Assembly: GCA_032622095.1 (NCBI GenBank)
Contig: CP136061.1
Span: forward strand, 23,624,991 to 23,688,990
Source of the DNA: Siphonodentalium dalli
Taxonomy: Eukaryota > Mollusca > Scaphopoda > Gadilida > Siphonodentaliidae
Direction of reading: 5' to 3'
Length of the DNA stretch: 64,000 bases
The position numbers and the translations under genes are program-made. The notes beneath the pieces were generated by a model. The model had not been told where the DNA came from. It searched no databases and was given only the letters and a program-made list of their open reading frames with translations. Shown one piece after another: positions 39,525-53,580 of the stretch; position 1 is the stretch's first letter; every line of letters starts with the position of its first letter.

Positions 39525-42500
39525 TCAGGGATTTATGACTTTTTCGAAGGATTTATGGTTCTAACCCAGAGATTCACGAATAGAACTCAGGGAGTTATGA
39601 CTTTTTCGAAGGATTTATGGTTCTAACCCAGAGATTCATGAATATAACTCAGGGATTTATGACTTTTTCGAAGGATTTATGGTTCTAACCCAGAGATTCA
39701 TGAATAGAACTCAGGAATTTATGACTTTTTCGAAGGATTTATGGCTTTAACCCCGAGATTCATGACTACAACTCAGGGATTTATGACTTTTTCGAAGGAT
39801 TTATGGCTCTAACACCGAGATTCATGACTACAACTCAGGGATTTATGACTTTTTCGAAGGATTTATGGCTCTAACCCCGAGATTCATGACTACAACTCAG
39901 GGATTTATGACTTTTTCGAAGGATTTGTGGCTCTAACCCAGAGATTCATGATTACAACTCAGGGATTTATGACTTTTTCGAAGGATTTATGGTTCTAACC
40001 CAGAGAATCATGAATAGAACTCAGGGATTTATGACTTTTTCGAAGGATTTATGGCTCTAACCCCGAGATTCATGACTACAACTCGGGGATTTATGACTTT
40101 TTCGAAGGATTTGTGGCTCTAATCCAGAGATTCATGAATACAACGCAGGGATTTATGACTTTTGCGAAGGATTTATGGTTCTAACCCAGAGATTCATGAT
40201 TACAACTCAGGGATTTATGACTGTTTTGAAGGATTTATGGCTCTAACCCGGAGATTCATGAATACAACGCAGGGATTTATGACTTTTTCGAAGGATTTGT
40301 GGCTCTAACCCCGAGATTCATGACTACAACTCAGGGAGTTATGACTTTTTCGAAGGATTTGTGGCTCTAACCCAGAGATTCAAGAATACAACGCAGGGAT
40401 TTATGACTTTTTCGAAGGATTTGTGGCTCTATCGCAGAGATTCACGAATACAACTCAGAGATTCATGACTTTTTCGAAGGATTTATGTCTCTAACCCCGA
40501 GATTCATGACTACAACTCAGGGATTTATGACTTTTTCGAAGGATTTATGGCTCTAACCCCGAGATTCATGACTACAACTCAGGGAGTTATGACTTTTTCG
40601 AAGGATTTATGGTTCTAACCCAGAGATTCATGAATAGAACTCAGGGATTTATGACTTTTTCGAAGGATTTATGGTTCTAACCCAGAGATTCATGAATAGA
40701 ACTCAGCGATTTATGACTTTTTCGAAGGATTTATGGTTCTAACCCAGAGATTCATGAATAGAACTCAGGGATTTATGACTTTTTCGAAGGATTTATGGTT
40801 CTAACCCAGAGATTCATGAATACAACTCAGGGATTTATGACTTTTTCGAAGGATTTATGGTTCTAACCCAGAGTTCATGATTACAACTCAGGGATTTATG
40901 ACTTTATCGAAGGATTTATGGCTCTAACCCAGAGATTCGTGATTACAACTCAGGGATTTATGACTTTTTTGAAGGATTTATGGCTCTAACCCGGAGATTC
41001 ATGAATACAATTCTGGGATTTGTGACTTTTTCGATGGATTTATGGCTCTAACCCCGAGATTCATGACTACAACTCAGGGATTTATGACTTTTTCGAAGGA
41101 TTTGTGGTTCTTACCCAGTGATTCATGAATACAACTCAGGGATTTATGACTTTTTCAAAGGATTTATGGTTCTAACCCAGAGATTCATGAATACAACTCA
41201 GGGATTTATGACTTTTTCAAAGGATTATGGCTCTAACCCCGAGATTCATGACTACAAGCCAGGGATTTATGACTTTTTCGAAGGATTTATGGCTCTAACC
41301 CAGAGATTCATGAATACAACGCAGGGATTTATGACTTTTTCGAAGGATTTATGGCTCTAACCCAGAGATTCATGATTACAACTCAGGGATTTATGACTTT
41401 ATCGAAGGATTTTATATTAATATGGCTCTAACCCAGAGATTCATGACTACAACTCAGGGATTTATGACTTTTTCGAAGGATTTATGGCTCTAACCCAGAG
41501 ATTCATGAATACAACGCAGGAATTTATGACTTTTTCGAAGGATTTATGGCTCTAACCCAGAGATTCATGAATACAACTCAGGGATTTATGACTTTTTCGA
41601 ACGATTTTTGGCTCTAACCCAGAGATTCATGATTACAACTCAGGGATTTATGACTTTTTCGAAGGATTTATGGTTCTAACCCAGAGATACATGAATAGAA
41701 CTCAGGGATTTATGACTTTTTCGGAGGATTTATGGCTCTAACCCCGAGATACATGACTACAACTCGGGGATTTATGACTTTTTCGAAGGATTTGTGGCTC
41801 TAATCCAGAGATACATGAATACAACGCAGGGATTTATGACTTTTTCGAAGGATTTATGGTTCTAACCCAGAGATTCATGATTACAACTCAGGGATTTATG
41901 ACTGTTTTGAAGGATATATGGCTCTAACCCGGAGATTCATGAATAGAACTCAGGGATTTATGACTTTTTCGAAGGATTTATGGCTCTAACCCCGAGATTC
42001 ATGACTACAACTCGGGGATTTATGACTTTTTCGAAGGATTTGTGGCTCTAATCCAGAGATTCATGAATACAACGCAGGGATTTATGACTTATGCGAAGGA
42101 TTTATGGTTCTAACCCAGAGATTCATGATTACAACTCAGGGATTTATGACTTTTTCGAAGGATTTGTGGCTCTAACCCCGAGATTCATGACTACAACTCA
42201 GGAAGTTATGACTTTTTCGAAGGATTTATGGCTCTTACCCAGAGATTCATGATTACAACTCAGGGATTTGTGACTTTTTCGAAGGATTTGTGGCTCTAAC
42301 CCAGAGATTCAAGAATACAACGCAGGGATTTATGACTTTTTTGAAGGATTTGTGGCTCTATCGCAGAGATTCATGAATACAACTCAGGGATTCATGACTT
42401 TTTCGAAGGATTTATGTCTCTAACCCCGAGATTCATGACTACAACTCAGGGATTTATGACTTTTTCGAAGGATTTATGGCTCTAACCCCGAGATTCATGA

Positions 42501-43080
42501 CTACAACTCAGGGAGTTATGACTTTTTCGAAGGATTTATGGTTCTAACCCAGAGATTCATGAATAGAACTCAGGGATTTATGACCTTTTCGAAGGATTTA
42601 TGGTTCTAACCCAGAGATTCATGAATAGAACTCAGGGATTTATGACTTTTTCGAAGGATTTATGGTTCTAACCCAGAGATTCATGAATAGAACTCAGGGA
42701 TTTATGACTTTTTCGAAGGATTTATGGTTCTAACCCAGAGATTCATGAATACAACTCAGGGATTTATGACTTTTTCGAAGGTTTTATGGTTCTAACCCAG
42801 AGATTCATGATTACAACTCAGGGATTTATGACTTTATCGAAGGATTTATGGCTCTAACCCAGAGATTTGTGATTACAACTCAGGGATTTATGACTTTTTT
42901 GAAGGATTTATGGCTCTAACCCGGAGATTCATGAATACAATTCTGGGATTTGTGACTTTTTCGATGGATTTATGGCTCTAACCCCGAGATTCATGACTAC
43001 AACTCAGGGATTTATGACTTTTTCGAAGGATTTATGGTTCTAACCCAGAGATTCATGAATAGAACTCAGGGATTTATGAC
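38834..43080. repeat. About 4.2-kb block, copy 1 of a 14,747-bp offset duplication
   Basis: This matches 53581-57827. Shared landmarks are the marker (39482 and 54229), the 61-bp monomer CAGAGTTCATG (near 40872 and 55619), CAGCGATTTATG, GACTTATGCGAAGG (near 42090 and 56835), the GGATTATGG monomer and the 71-bp monomer (41414 and 56161). Some substitutions separate them, for example GAGATACATG here against GAGATTCATG there (near 41750 and 41811), so it is older than the 8,444-bp pair. Confidence 0.82.
41414..41423. repeat. 71-bp monomer, insertion palindrome
   Basis: It follows a GGATTATGG monomer entered from TTTTTCAAAGG, a recombinant order also found at 56161. Confidence 0.9.
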
Positions 43081-43532
43081 CTTTTCGAAGGATTTATGGT
43101 TCTAACCCAGAGATTCATGAATAGAACTCAGGGATTTATGACTTTTTCGAAGGATTTATGGTTCTAACCCAGAGATTCATGAATAGAACTCAGGGATTTA
43201 TGACTTTTTCGAAGGATTTATGGTTCTAACCCAGAGATTCATGAATACAACTCAGGGATTTATGACTTTTTCGAAGGTTTTATGGTTCTAACCCAGAGAT
43301 TCATGATTACAACTCAGGGATTTATGACTTTATCGAAGGATTTATGGCTCTAACCCAGAGATTTGTGATTACAACTCAGGGATTTATGACTTTTTTGAAG
43401 GATTTATGGCTCTAACCCGGAGATTCATGAATACAATTCTGGGATTTGTGACTTTTTCGATGGATTTATGGCTCTAACCCCGAGATTCATGACTACAACT
43501 CAGGGATTTATGACTTTTTCGAAGGATTTATG
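42541..43532. repeat. Eight-monomer tandem duplication, 2 x 496 bp
   Basis: The private GACCTTTTCG lies at 42584 and again at 43080, 496 bp apart. CGAAGGTTTTATGG and GAGATTTGTG follow in both copies. The copy of this region near 57.3-57.8 kb has the monomers only once, so the duplication happened after the 14.7-kb separation, or was lost there. Confidence 0.83.
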
Positions 43533-44139
43533 GTTCTAACCCAGAGATTCATGAATAGAACTCAGGGATTTATGACTTTTTCGAAGGATTTATGGCTCTA
43601 ACCCGGAGATTCATGAATACAATTCTGGGATTTGTGACTTTTTCGATGGATTTATGGCTCTAACCCCGAGATTCATGACTACAACTCAGGGATTTATGAC
43701 TTTTTCGAAGGATTTGTGGTTCTTACCCAGTGATTCATGAATACAACTCAGGGATTTATGACTTTTTCAAAGGATTTAAGGTTCTAACCCAGAGATTCAT
43801 GAATACAACTCAGGGATTTATGACTTTTTCAAAGGATTTATGGTTCTAACCCAGAGATTCATGAATACAACTCAGGAATTTATGACTTTTTCGAAGGATT
43901 TATGGCTCTAACCCAGAGATTCTTGACTACAACTCAGGGATTTGTGACTTTTTCGAAGGATTTGTGGCTCTAACCCAGAGATTCATGAATACAACGCAGG
44001 GATTTATGACTTTTTCGAAGGATTTGTGGCTCTATCGCAGAGATTCATGAATACAACTCTGGGATTCATGACTTTTTCGAAGGATTTATGGCTCTAACCC
44101 CGAGATTCATGACTACAACTCAGGGATTTATGACTTTTT

Positions 44140-46500
44140 GCGAAGGATTTATGGCTCTAACCCCGAGATTCATGACTACAACTCAGGGATTTATGACTTT
44201 TTCGAAGGATTTATGGTTCTAACCCAGAGATTCACGAATAGAACTCAGGGAGTTATGACTTTTTCGAAGGATTTATGGTTCTAACCCAGAGATTCATGAA
44301 TATAACTCAGGGATTTATGACTTTTTCGAAGGATTTATGGTTCTAACCCAGAGATTCATGAATAGAACTCAGGGATTTATGACTTTTTCGAAGGATTTAT
44401 GGTTCTAACCCAGAGAATCATGAATAGAACTCAGGGATTTATGACTTTTTCGAAGGATTTATGGCTCTAACCCCGAGATTCATGACTACAACTCGGGGAT
44501 TTATGACTTTTTCGAAGGATTTGTGGCTCTAATCCAGAGATTCATGAATACAACGCAGGGATTTATGACTTTTTCGAAGGATTTATGGTTCTAACCCAGA
44601 GATTCATGATTACAACTCAGGGATTTATGAGTGTTTTGAAGTATTTATGGCTCTAACCCGGAGATTCATGAATACAACGCAGGGATTTATGACTTTTTCG
44701 AAGGATTTGTGGCTCTAACCCCGAGATTCATGACTACAACTCAGGGAGTTATGACTTTTTCGAAGGATTTGTGGCTCTAACCCAGAGATTCAAGAATACA
44801 ACGCAGGGATTTATGACTTTTTCGAAGGATTTGTGGCTCTATCGCAGAGATTCATGAATACAACTCAGAGATTCATGACTTTTTCGAAGGATTTATGTCT
44901 CTAACCCCGAGATTCATGACTACAACTCAGGGATTTATGACTTTTTCGAAGGATTTATGGCTCTAACCCCGAGATTCATGACTACAACTCAGGGATTTGT
45001 GACTTTTTCGAAGGATTTGTGGCTCTAACCCAGAGATTCATGAATACAACGCAGGGATTTATGACTTTTTCGAAGGATTTGTGGCTCTATCGCAGAGATT
45101 CATGAATACAACTCTGGGATTCATGACTTTTTCGAAGGATTTATGGCTCTAACCCCGAGATTCATGACTACAACTCAGGGATTTATGACTTTTTGCGAAG
45201 GATTTATGGCTCTAACCCCGAGATTCATGACTACAACTCAGGGATTTATGACTTTTTCGAAGGATTTATGGTTCTAACCCAGAGATTCAAGAATAGAACT
45301 CAGGGAGTTATGACTTTTTCGAAGGATTTATGGTTCTAACCCAGAGATTCATGAATATAACTCAGGGATTTATGACTTTTTCGAAGGATTTATGGTTCTA
45401 ACCCAGAGATTCATGAATAGAACTCAGGGATTTATGACTTTTTCGAAGGATTTATGGCTTTAACCCCGAGATTCATGACTACAACTCAGGGATTTATGAC
45501 TTTTTCGAAGGATTTATGGCTCTAACACCGAGATTCATGACTACAACTCAGGGATTTATGACTTTTTCGAAGGATTTATGGCTCTAACCCCGAGATTCAT
45601 GACTACAACTCAGGGATTTATGACTTTTTCGAAGGATTTGTGGCTCTAACCCAGAGATTCATGATTACAACTCAGGGATTTATGACTTTTTCGAAGGATT
45701 TATGGCTCTAACCCAGAGAATCATGAATAGAACTCAGGGATTTATGACTTTTTCGAAGGATTTATGGCTCTAACCCAGAGATTCAAGAATACAACGCAGG
45801 GATTTATGACTTTTTCGAAGGATTTGTGGCTCTATCGCAGAGATTCATGAATACAACTCAGAGATTCATGACTTTTTCGAAGGATTTATGTCTCTAACCC
45901 CGAGATTCATGACTACAACTCAGGGATTTATGACTTTTTCGAAGGATTTATGGCTCTAACCCCGAGATTCATGACTACAACTCAGGGAGTTATGACTTTT
46001 TCGAAGGATTTATGGTTCTAACCCAGAGATTCATGAATAGAACTCAGGGATTTATGACTTTTTCGAAGGATTTATGGCTCTAACCCCGAGATTCATGACT
46101 ACAACTCAGGGAGTTATGACTTTTTCGAAGGATTTATGGTTCTAACCCAGAGATTCATGACTACAACTCGGGGATTTATGACTTTTTCGAAGGATTTGTG
46201 GCTCTAATCCAGAGATTCATGAATACAACGCAGGGATTTATGACTTTTTCGAAGGATTTATGGTTCTAACCCAGAGATTCATGATTACAACTCAGGGATT
46301 TATGAGTGTTTTGAAGGATTTATGGCTCTAACCCGGAGATTCATGAATACAACGCAGGGATTTATGACTTTTTCGAAGGATTTGTGGCTCTAACCCCGAG
46401 ATTCATGACTACAACTCAGGGAGTTATGACTTTTTCGAAGGATTTGTGGCTCTAACCCAGAGATTCAAGAATACAACGCAGGGATTTATGACTTTTTCGA
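44140..46500. repeat. Scrambled segment with short recombinant intervals
   Basis: Two 63-bp markers lie only 17 monomers apart (44140 and 45195), the shortest spacing in the window. Around 44400 the usual monomer order jumps straight to CAGAGAATCATG, and near 45715-45790 the order jumps from CAGAGAATCATG to CAGAGATTCAAG. These are in-register deletions against the longer units elsewhere. Confidence 0.7.
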
Positions 46501-47190
46501 AGGATTTGTGGCTCTATCGCAGAGATTCATGATTACAACTCAGAGATTCATGACTTTTTCGAAGGATTTATGTCTCTAACCCCGAGATTCATGACTACAA
46601 CTCAGGGATTTATGACTTTTTCGAAGGATTTATGGCTCTAACCCCGAGATTCATGACTACAACTCAGGGAGTTATGACTTTTTCGAAGGATTTATGGTTC
46701 TAACCCAGAGATTCATGAATAGAACTCAGGGATTTATGACTTTTTCGAAGGATTTATGGTTCTAACCCAGAGATTCATGAATAGAACTCAGGGATTTATG
46801 ACTTTTTCGAAGGATTTATGGTTCTAACCCAGAGATTCATGAATAGAACTCAGGGATTTATGACTTTTTCGAAGGATTTATGGTTCTAACCCAGAGATTC
46901 ATGAATACAACTCAGGGATTTATGACTTTTTCGAAGGATTTATGGTTCTAACCCAGAGATTCATGATTACAACTCAGGGATTTATGACTTTATCGAAGGA
47001 TTTATGGCTCTAACCCAGAGATTCGTGATTACAACTCAGGGATTTTATGATTTTTTTGAAGGATTTATGGCTCTAACCCGGAGATTCATGAATACAACTC
47101 AGGGATTTATGACTTTTTCGAAGGATTTATGGCTCTAACCCCGAGATTCATGAATACAACTCAGGGATTTTTGACTTTTTCGACGGATTT

Positions 47191-47931
47191 GTGGTTCTTA
47201 CCCAGTGATTCATGAATACAACTCAGGGATTTATGACTTTTTCAAAGGATTTATGGTTCTAACCCAGAGATTCATGAATACAACTCAGGGATTTATGACT
47301 TTTTCAAAGGATTTATGGTTCTAACCCAGAGATTCATGAATACAACTCAGGAATTTATGACTTTTTCGAAGGATTTATGGCTCTAACCCAGAGATTCTTG
47401 ACTACAACTCAGGGATTTATGACTTTTTCGAAGGATTATGGCTCTAACCCCGAGATTCATGACTACAAGCCAGGGATTTATGACTTTTTCGAAGGATTTA
47501 TGGCTCTAACCCAGAGATTCATGAATACAACGCAGGGATTTATGACTTTTTCGAAGGATTTATGGCTCTAACCCAGAGATTCATGATTACAACTCAGGGA
47601 TTTATGACTTTATCGAAGGATTTTATATTAATGTGGCTCTAACCCAGAGATTCATGACTACAACTCAGGGATTTATGACTTTTTCGAAGGATTTATGGCT
47701 CTAACCCAGAGATTCATGAATACAACGCAGGAATTTATGACTTTTTCGAAGGATTTATGGCTCTAACCCAGAGATTCATGAATACAACTCAGGGATTTAT
47801 GACTTTTTCGAACGATTTTTGGCTCTAACCCAGAGATTCATGATTACAACTCAGGGATTTATGACTTTTTCGAAGGATTTATGGTTCTAACCCAGAGATA
47901 CATGAATAGAACTCAGGGATTTATGACTTTT
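47191..47931. repeat. 741-bp tract, copy 1 of a 1,328-bp offset duplication
   Basis: This matches 48519-49259 from TGGTTCTTACCCAGTGATTC onward, including the ATTCTTGAC, GGATTATGG (47433), ACAAGCCAG, 71-bp and CGAACGATTTTTGG monomers. The one difference noted is in the 71-bp monomer (AATGTGG here, AATATGG there). To its left (near 47150-47190) it joins a monomer with GATTTTTGAC and CGACGG otherwise seen only near 5500. Confidence 0.82.
47625..47634. repeat. 71-bp monomer, palindrome broken (ATATTAATGT)
   Basis: This is the only copy where the palindrome is broken, by an A-to-G change. Confidence 0.88.
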
Positions 47932-48067
47932 TCAAAGGATTTATGGTTCTAACCCAGAGATTCATGAATACAACTCAGGGATTTATGACTTTTTCAAAGG
48001 ATTTATGGTTCTAACCCAGAGATTCATGAATAAAACGCAGGGATTTATGACTTTATCGAAGGATTTT

Positions 48068-48077
48068 ATATTAATAT
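48068..48077. repeat. 71-bp monomer, insertion palindrome
   Basis: It has the GAATAAAACGCAG subtype seen otherwise at 5330 and 48449 only. Confidence 0.9.
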
Positions 48078-48448
48078 GGCTCTAACCCCGAGATTCATGA
48101 CTACAACTCAGGGATTTATGACTTTTTCGAAGGATTTGTGGCTCTAACCCAGAGATTCATGAATACAACGCAGGGATTTATGACTTTTTCGAAGGATTTA
48201 TGGCTCTTACCCAGAGATTCATGATTACAACTCAGGGATTTGTGACTTTTTCGAAGGATTTGTGGCTCTAACCCAGAGATACATGAATAGAACTCAGGGA
48301 TTTATGACTTTTTCAAAGGATTTATGGTTCTAACCCAGAGATTCATGAATACAACTCAGGGATTTATGACTTTTTCAAAGGATTTATGGCTCTAACCCAG
48401 AGATTCATGAATAAAACGCAGGGATTTATGACTTTATCGAAGGATTTT

Positions 48449-48458
48449 ATATTAATAT
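48449..48458. repeat. 71-bp monomer, insertion palindrome
   Basis: It lies 381 bp after 48068 (six monomers plus nine bases) and is of the same subtype, so it is a local duplicate. Confidence 0.9.
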
Positions 48459-48518
48459 GGCTCTAACCCCGAGATTCATGACTACAACTCAGGGATTTAT
48501 GACTTTTTCGAAGGATTT

Positions 48519-49259
48519 GTGGTTCTTACCCAGTGATTCATGAATACAACTCAGGGATTTATGACTTTTTCAAAGGATTTATGGTTCTAACCCAGAGATT
48601 CATGAATACAACTCAGGGATTTATGACTTTTTCAAAGGATTTATGGTTCTAACCCAGAGATTCATGAATACAACTCAGGAATTTATGACTTTTTCGAAGG
48701 ATTTATGGCTCTAACCCAGAGATTCTTGACTACAACTCAGGGATTTATGACTTTTTCGAAGGATTATGGCTCTAACCCCGAGATTCATGACTACAAGCCA
48801 GGGATTTATGACTTTTTCGAAGGATTTATGGCTCTAACCCAGAGATTCATGAATACAACGCAGGGATTTATGACTTTTTCGAAGGATTTATGGCTCTAAC
48901 CCAGAGATTCATGATTACAACTCAGGGATTTATGACTTTATCGAAGGATTTTATATTAATATGGCTCTAACCCAGAGATTCATGACTACAACTCAGGGAT
49001 TTATGACTTTTTCGAAGGATTTATGGCTCTAACCCAGAGATTCATGAATACAACGCAGGAATTTATGACTTTTTCGAAGGATTTATGGCTCTAACCCAGA
49101 GATTCATGAATACAACTCAGGGATTTATGACTTTTTCGAACGATTTTTGGCTCTAACCCAGAGATTCATGATTACAACTCAGGGATTTATGACTTTTTCG
49201 AAGGATTTATGGTTCTAACCCAGAGATACATGAATAGAACTCAGGGATTTATGACTTTT
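48519..49259. repeat. 741-bp tract, copy 2 of the 1,328-bp offset duplication
   Basis: This is the partner of 47191-47931. The DNA between the copies (47932-48518) holds two further 71-bp monomers preceded by GAATAAAACGCAG, a form shared with 5290. Confidence 0.82.
48953..48962. repeat. 71-bp monomer, insertion palindrome
   Basis: It lies 1,328 bp after 47625 and is its duplicate, with the palindrome intact. Confidence 0.9.
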
Positions 49260-49999
49260 TCGGAGGATTTATGGCTCTAACCCCGAGATTCATGACTACA
49301 ACTCGGGGATTTATGACTTTTTCGAAGGATTTGTGGCTCTAATCCAGAGATTCATGAATACAACGCAGGGATTTATGACTTTTTTGAAGGATATATGGCT
49401 CTAACCCGGAGATTCATGAATAGAACTCAGGGATTTATGACTTTTTCGAAGGATTTATGGCTCTAACCCCGAGATTCATGACTACAACTCGGGGATTTAT
49501 GACTTTTTCGAAGGATTTGTGGCTCTAATCCAGAGATTCATGAATACAACGCAGGGATTTATGACTTTTTCGAAGGATTTATGGTTCTAACCCAGAGATT
49601 CATGATTACAACTCAGGGATTTATGACTGTTTTGAAGGATTTGTGGCTCTAACCCGGAGATTCATGAATACAACGCAGGGATTTATGACTTTTTCGAAGG
49701 ATTTGTGGCTCTAACCCGGAGATTCATGAATACAACTCAGGGATTTATGACTTTTTCAAAGGATTTATGGTTCTAACCCAGAGATTCATGAATACAACTC
49801 AGGAATTTATGACTTTTTCGAAGGATTTATGGCTCTAACCCAGAGATTCTTGACTACAACTCAGGGATTTATGACTTTTTCGAAGGATTATGGCTCTAAA
49901 CCCGAGATTCATGACTACAAGCCAGGGATTTATGACTGTTTTGAAGGATTTATGGTTCTAACCCAGAGATTCATGAATAGAACTCAGGGATTTATGACT

Positions 50000-52900
50000 T
50001 TTTCGAAGGATTTATGGTTCTAACCCAGAGATTCATGAATAGAACTCAGGGATTTATGACTTTTTCGAAGGATTTATGGTTCTAACCCAGAGATTCATGA
50101 ATACAACTCAGGGATTTATGACTTTTTCGAAGGATTTATGGTTCTAACCCAGAGATTCATTATTACAACTCAGGGATTTATGACTTTATCGAAGGATTTA
50201 TGGCTCTAACCCAGAGATTCGTGATTACAACTCAGGGATTTATGACTTTTTTGAAGGATTTATGGCTCTAATCCGGAGATTCATGAATACAATTCTGGGA
50301 TTTGTGACTTTTTCGATGGATTTATGGCTCTAACCCCGAGATTCATGACTACAAATCAGGGATTTATGACTTTTTCGAAGGATTTGTGGTTCTTACCCAG
50401 TGATTCATGAATACAACTCAGGGATTTATGACTTTTTCAAAGGATTTATGGTTCTAACCCAGAGATTCATGAATACAACTCAGGGATTTATGACTTTTTG
50501 CGAAGGATTTATGGCTCTAACCCCGAGATTCATGACTACAACTCAGGGATTTATGACTTTTTCGAAGGATTTATGGTTCTAACCCAGAGATTCACGAATA
50601 GAACTCAGGGAGTTATGACTTTTTCGAAGGATTTATGGTTCTAACCCAGAGATTCATGAATAGAACTCAGGGATTTATGACTTTTTCGAAGGATTTATGG
50701 TTCTAACCCAGAGATTCATGAATAGAACTCAGGGATTTATGACTTTTTCGAAGGATTTATGGCTTTAACCCCGAGATTCATGACTACAACTCAGGGATTT
50801 ATGACTTTTTCGAAGGATTTATGGCTCTAACACCGAGATTCATGACTACAACTCAGGGATTTATGACTTTTTCGAAGGATTTATGGCTCTAACCCCGAGA
50901 TTCATGACTACAACTCAGGGATTTATGACTTATTCGAAGGATTTGTGGCTCTAACCCAGAGATTCATGATTACAACTCAGGGATTTATGACTTTTTCGAA
51001 GGATTTATGGTTCTAACCCAGAGAATCATGAATAGAACTCAGGGATTTATGACTTTTTCGAAGGATTTATGGCTCTAACCCCGAGATTCATGACTACAAC
51101 TCGGGGATTTATGACTTTTTCGAAGGATTTGTGGCTCTAATCCAGAGATTCATGAATACAACGCAGGGATTTATGACTTTTTCGAAGGATTTATGGTTCT
51201 AACCCAGAGATTCATGATTACAACTCAGGGATTTATGACTGTTTTGAAGGATTTGTGGCTCTAACCCAGAGATTCAAGAATACAACGCAGGGATTTATGA
51301 CTTGTTCGAAGGATTTGTGGCTCTATCGCAGAGATTCATGAATACAACTCAGAGATTCATGACTTTTTCGAAGGATTTATGTCTCTAACCCCGAGATTCA
51401 TGACTACAACTCAGGGATTTATGACTTTTTCGAATGATTTATGGCTCTAACCCCGAGATTCATGACTACAACTCAGGGAGTTATGACTTTTTCGAAGGAT
51501 TTATGGTTCTAACCCAGAGATTCATGAATAGAACTCAGGGATTTATGACTTTTTCGAAGGATTTATGGTTCTAACCCAGAGATTCATGAATAGAACTCAG
51601 GGATTTATGACTTTTTCGAAGGATTTATGGTTCTAACCCAGAGATTCATGAATAGAACTCAGGGATTTATGAATTTTTGGAAGGATTTATGGTTCTAACC
51701 CAGAGATTCATGAATACAACTCAGGGATTTATGACTTTTTCGAAGGATTTATGGTTCTAACCCAGAGATTCATGATTACAACTCAGGGATTTATGACTTT
51801 ATCGAAGGATTTATGGCTCTAACCCAGAGATTCGTGATTACAACTCAGGGATTTATGACTTTTTTGAAGGATTTATGGCTCTAACCCGGAGATTCATGAA
51901 TACAATTCTGGGATTTGTGACTTTTTCGATGGATTTATGGCTCTAACCCCGAGATTCATGACTACAAATCAGGGATTTATGACTTTTTCGAAGGATTTGT
52001 GGTTCTTACCCAGTGATTCATGAATACAACTCAGGGATTTATGACTTTTTCAAAGGATTTATGGTTCTAACCCAGAGATTCATGAATACAACTCAGGGAT
52101 TTATGACTTTTTCAAAGGATTTATGGTTCTAACCCAGAGATTCATGAATACAACTCAGGAATTTATGACTTTTTCGAAGGATTTATGGCTCTAACCCAGA
52201 GATTCTTGACTACAACTCAGGGATTTATGACTTTTTCGAAGGATTATGGCTCTAACCCCGAGATTCATGACTACAAGCCAGGGATTTATGACTTTTTCGA
52301 AGGATTTATGGCTCTAACCCAGAGATTCATGAATACAACGCAGGGATTTATGACTTTTTCGAAGGATTTATGGCTCTAACCCAGAGATTCATGATTACAA
52401 CTCAGGGATTTATGACTTTATCGAAGGATTTTATATTAATATGGCTCTAACCCAGAGATTCATGACTACAACTCAGGGATTTATGACTTTTTCGAAGGAT
52501 TTATGGCTCTAACCCAGAGATTCATGAATACAACGCAGGAATTTATGACTTTTTCGAAGGATTTATGGCTCTAACCCAGAGATTCATGAATACAACTCAG
52601 GGATTTATGACTTTTTCGAACGATTTTTGGCTCTAACCCAGAGATTCATGATTACAACTCAGGGATTTATGACTTTTTCGAAGGATTTATGGTTCTAACC
52701 CAGAGATACATGAATAGAACTCAGGGATTTATGACTTTTTCGGAGGATTTATGGCTCTAACCCCGAGATTCATGACTATAACTCGGGGATTTATGACTTT
52801 TTCGAAGGATTTGTGGCTCTAATCCAGAGATTCATGAATACAACGCAGGGATTTATGACTTTTTCGAAGGATTTATGGTTCTAACCCAGAGATTCATGAT

Positions 52901-53030
52901 TACATCTCAGGGATTTATGACTGTTTTGAAGGATTTATGGCTCTAACCCGGAGATTCATGAATAGAACTCAGGGATTTATGACTTTTTCGAAGGATTTAT
53001 GGTTCTAACCCAGAGATTCATGATTACAAC
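50000..53030. repeat. About 3-kb third copy of the right part of the 8,444-bp block
   Basis: The sequence corresponds to about 29.3-32.3 kb (offset 20,709 bp) and to about 20.8-23.8 kb (offset 29,153 bp). Landmarks are CATTATTAC (near 50157), the marker at 50500, CGAATGATTTATGG, the GGATTATGG monomer (52241) and the 71-bp monomer (52433). New changes include GAATTTTTGGAAGG near 51672 and ACATCTCAG near 52905. After 53030 the order switches to other monomers. Confidence 0.82.
52433..52442. repeat. 71-bp monomer, insertion palindrome
   Basis: It lies 29,153 bp after 23280, in the third copy of that region. Confidence 0.9.
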
Positions 53031-53580
53031 TCAGGGATTTATGACTGTTTTGAAGGATTTGTGGCTCTAACCCGGAGATTCATGAATACAACGCAGGGAT
53101 TTATGACTTTTTCGAAGGATTTGTGGCTCTAACCCCGAGATTCATGACTACAACTCAGAGAGTTATGACTTTTTCGAAGGATTTATGGCTCTTACCCAGA
53201 GATTCATGATTACAACTCAGGGATTTGTGACTTTTTCGAAGGATTTATGGCTCTAACCCAGAGATTCAAGAATACAACTCAGGGATTCATGACTTTTTCG
53301 AAGGATTTATGTCTCTAACCCCGAGATTCATGACTACAACTCAGGGATTTATGACTTTTTCGAAGGATTTATGTCTCTAACCCCGAGATTCATGACTACA
53401 ACTCAGGGATTTATGACTTTTTCGAAGGATTTATGGTTCTAACCCAGAGATTCATGAATAGAACTCAGGGATTTATGACTTTTTCGAAGGATTTATGGTT
53501 CTAACCCAGAGATTCATGAATAGAACTCAGGGATTTATGACTTTTTCGAAGGATTTATGGTTCTAACCCAGAGATTCATC

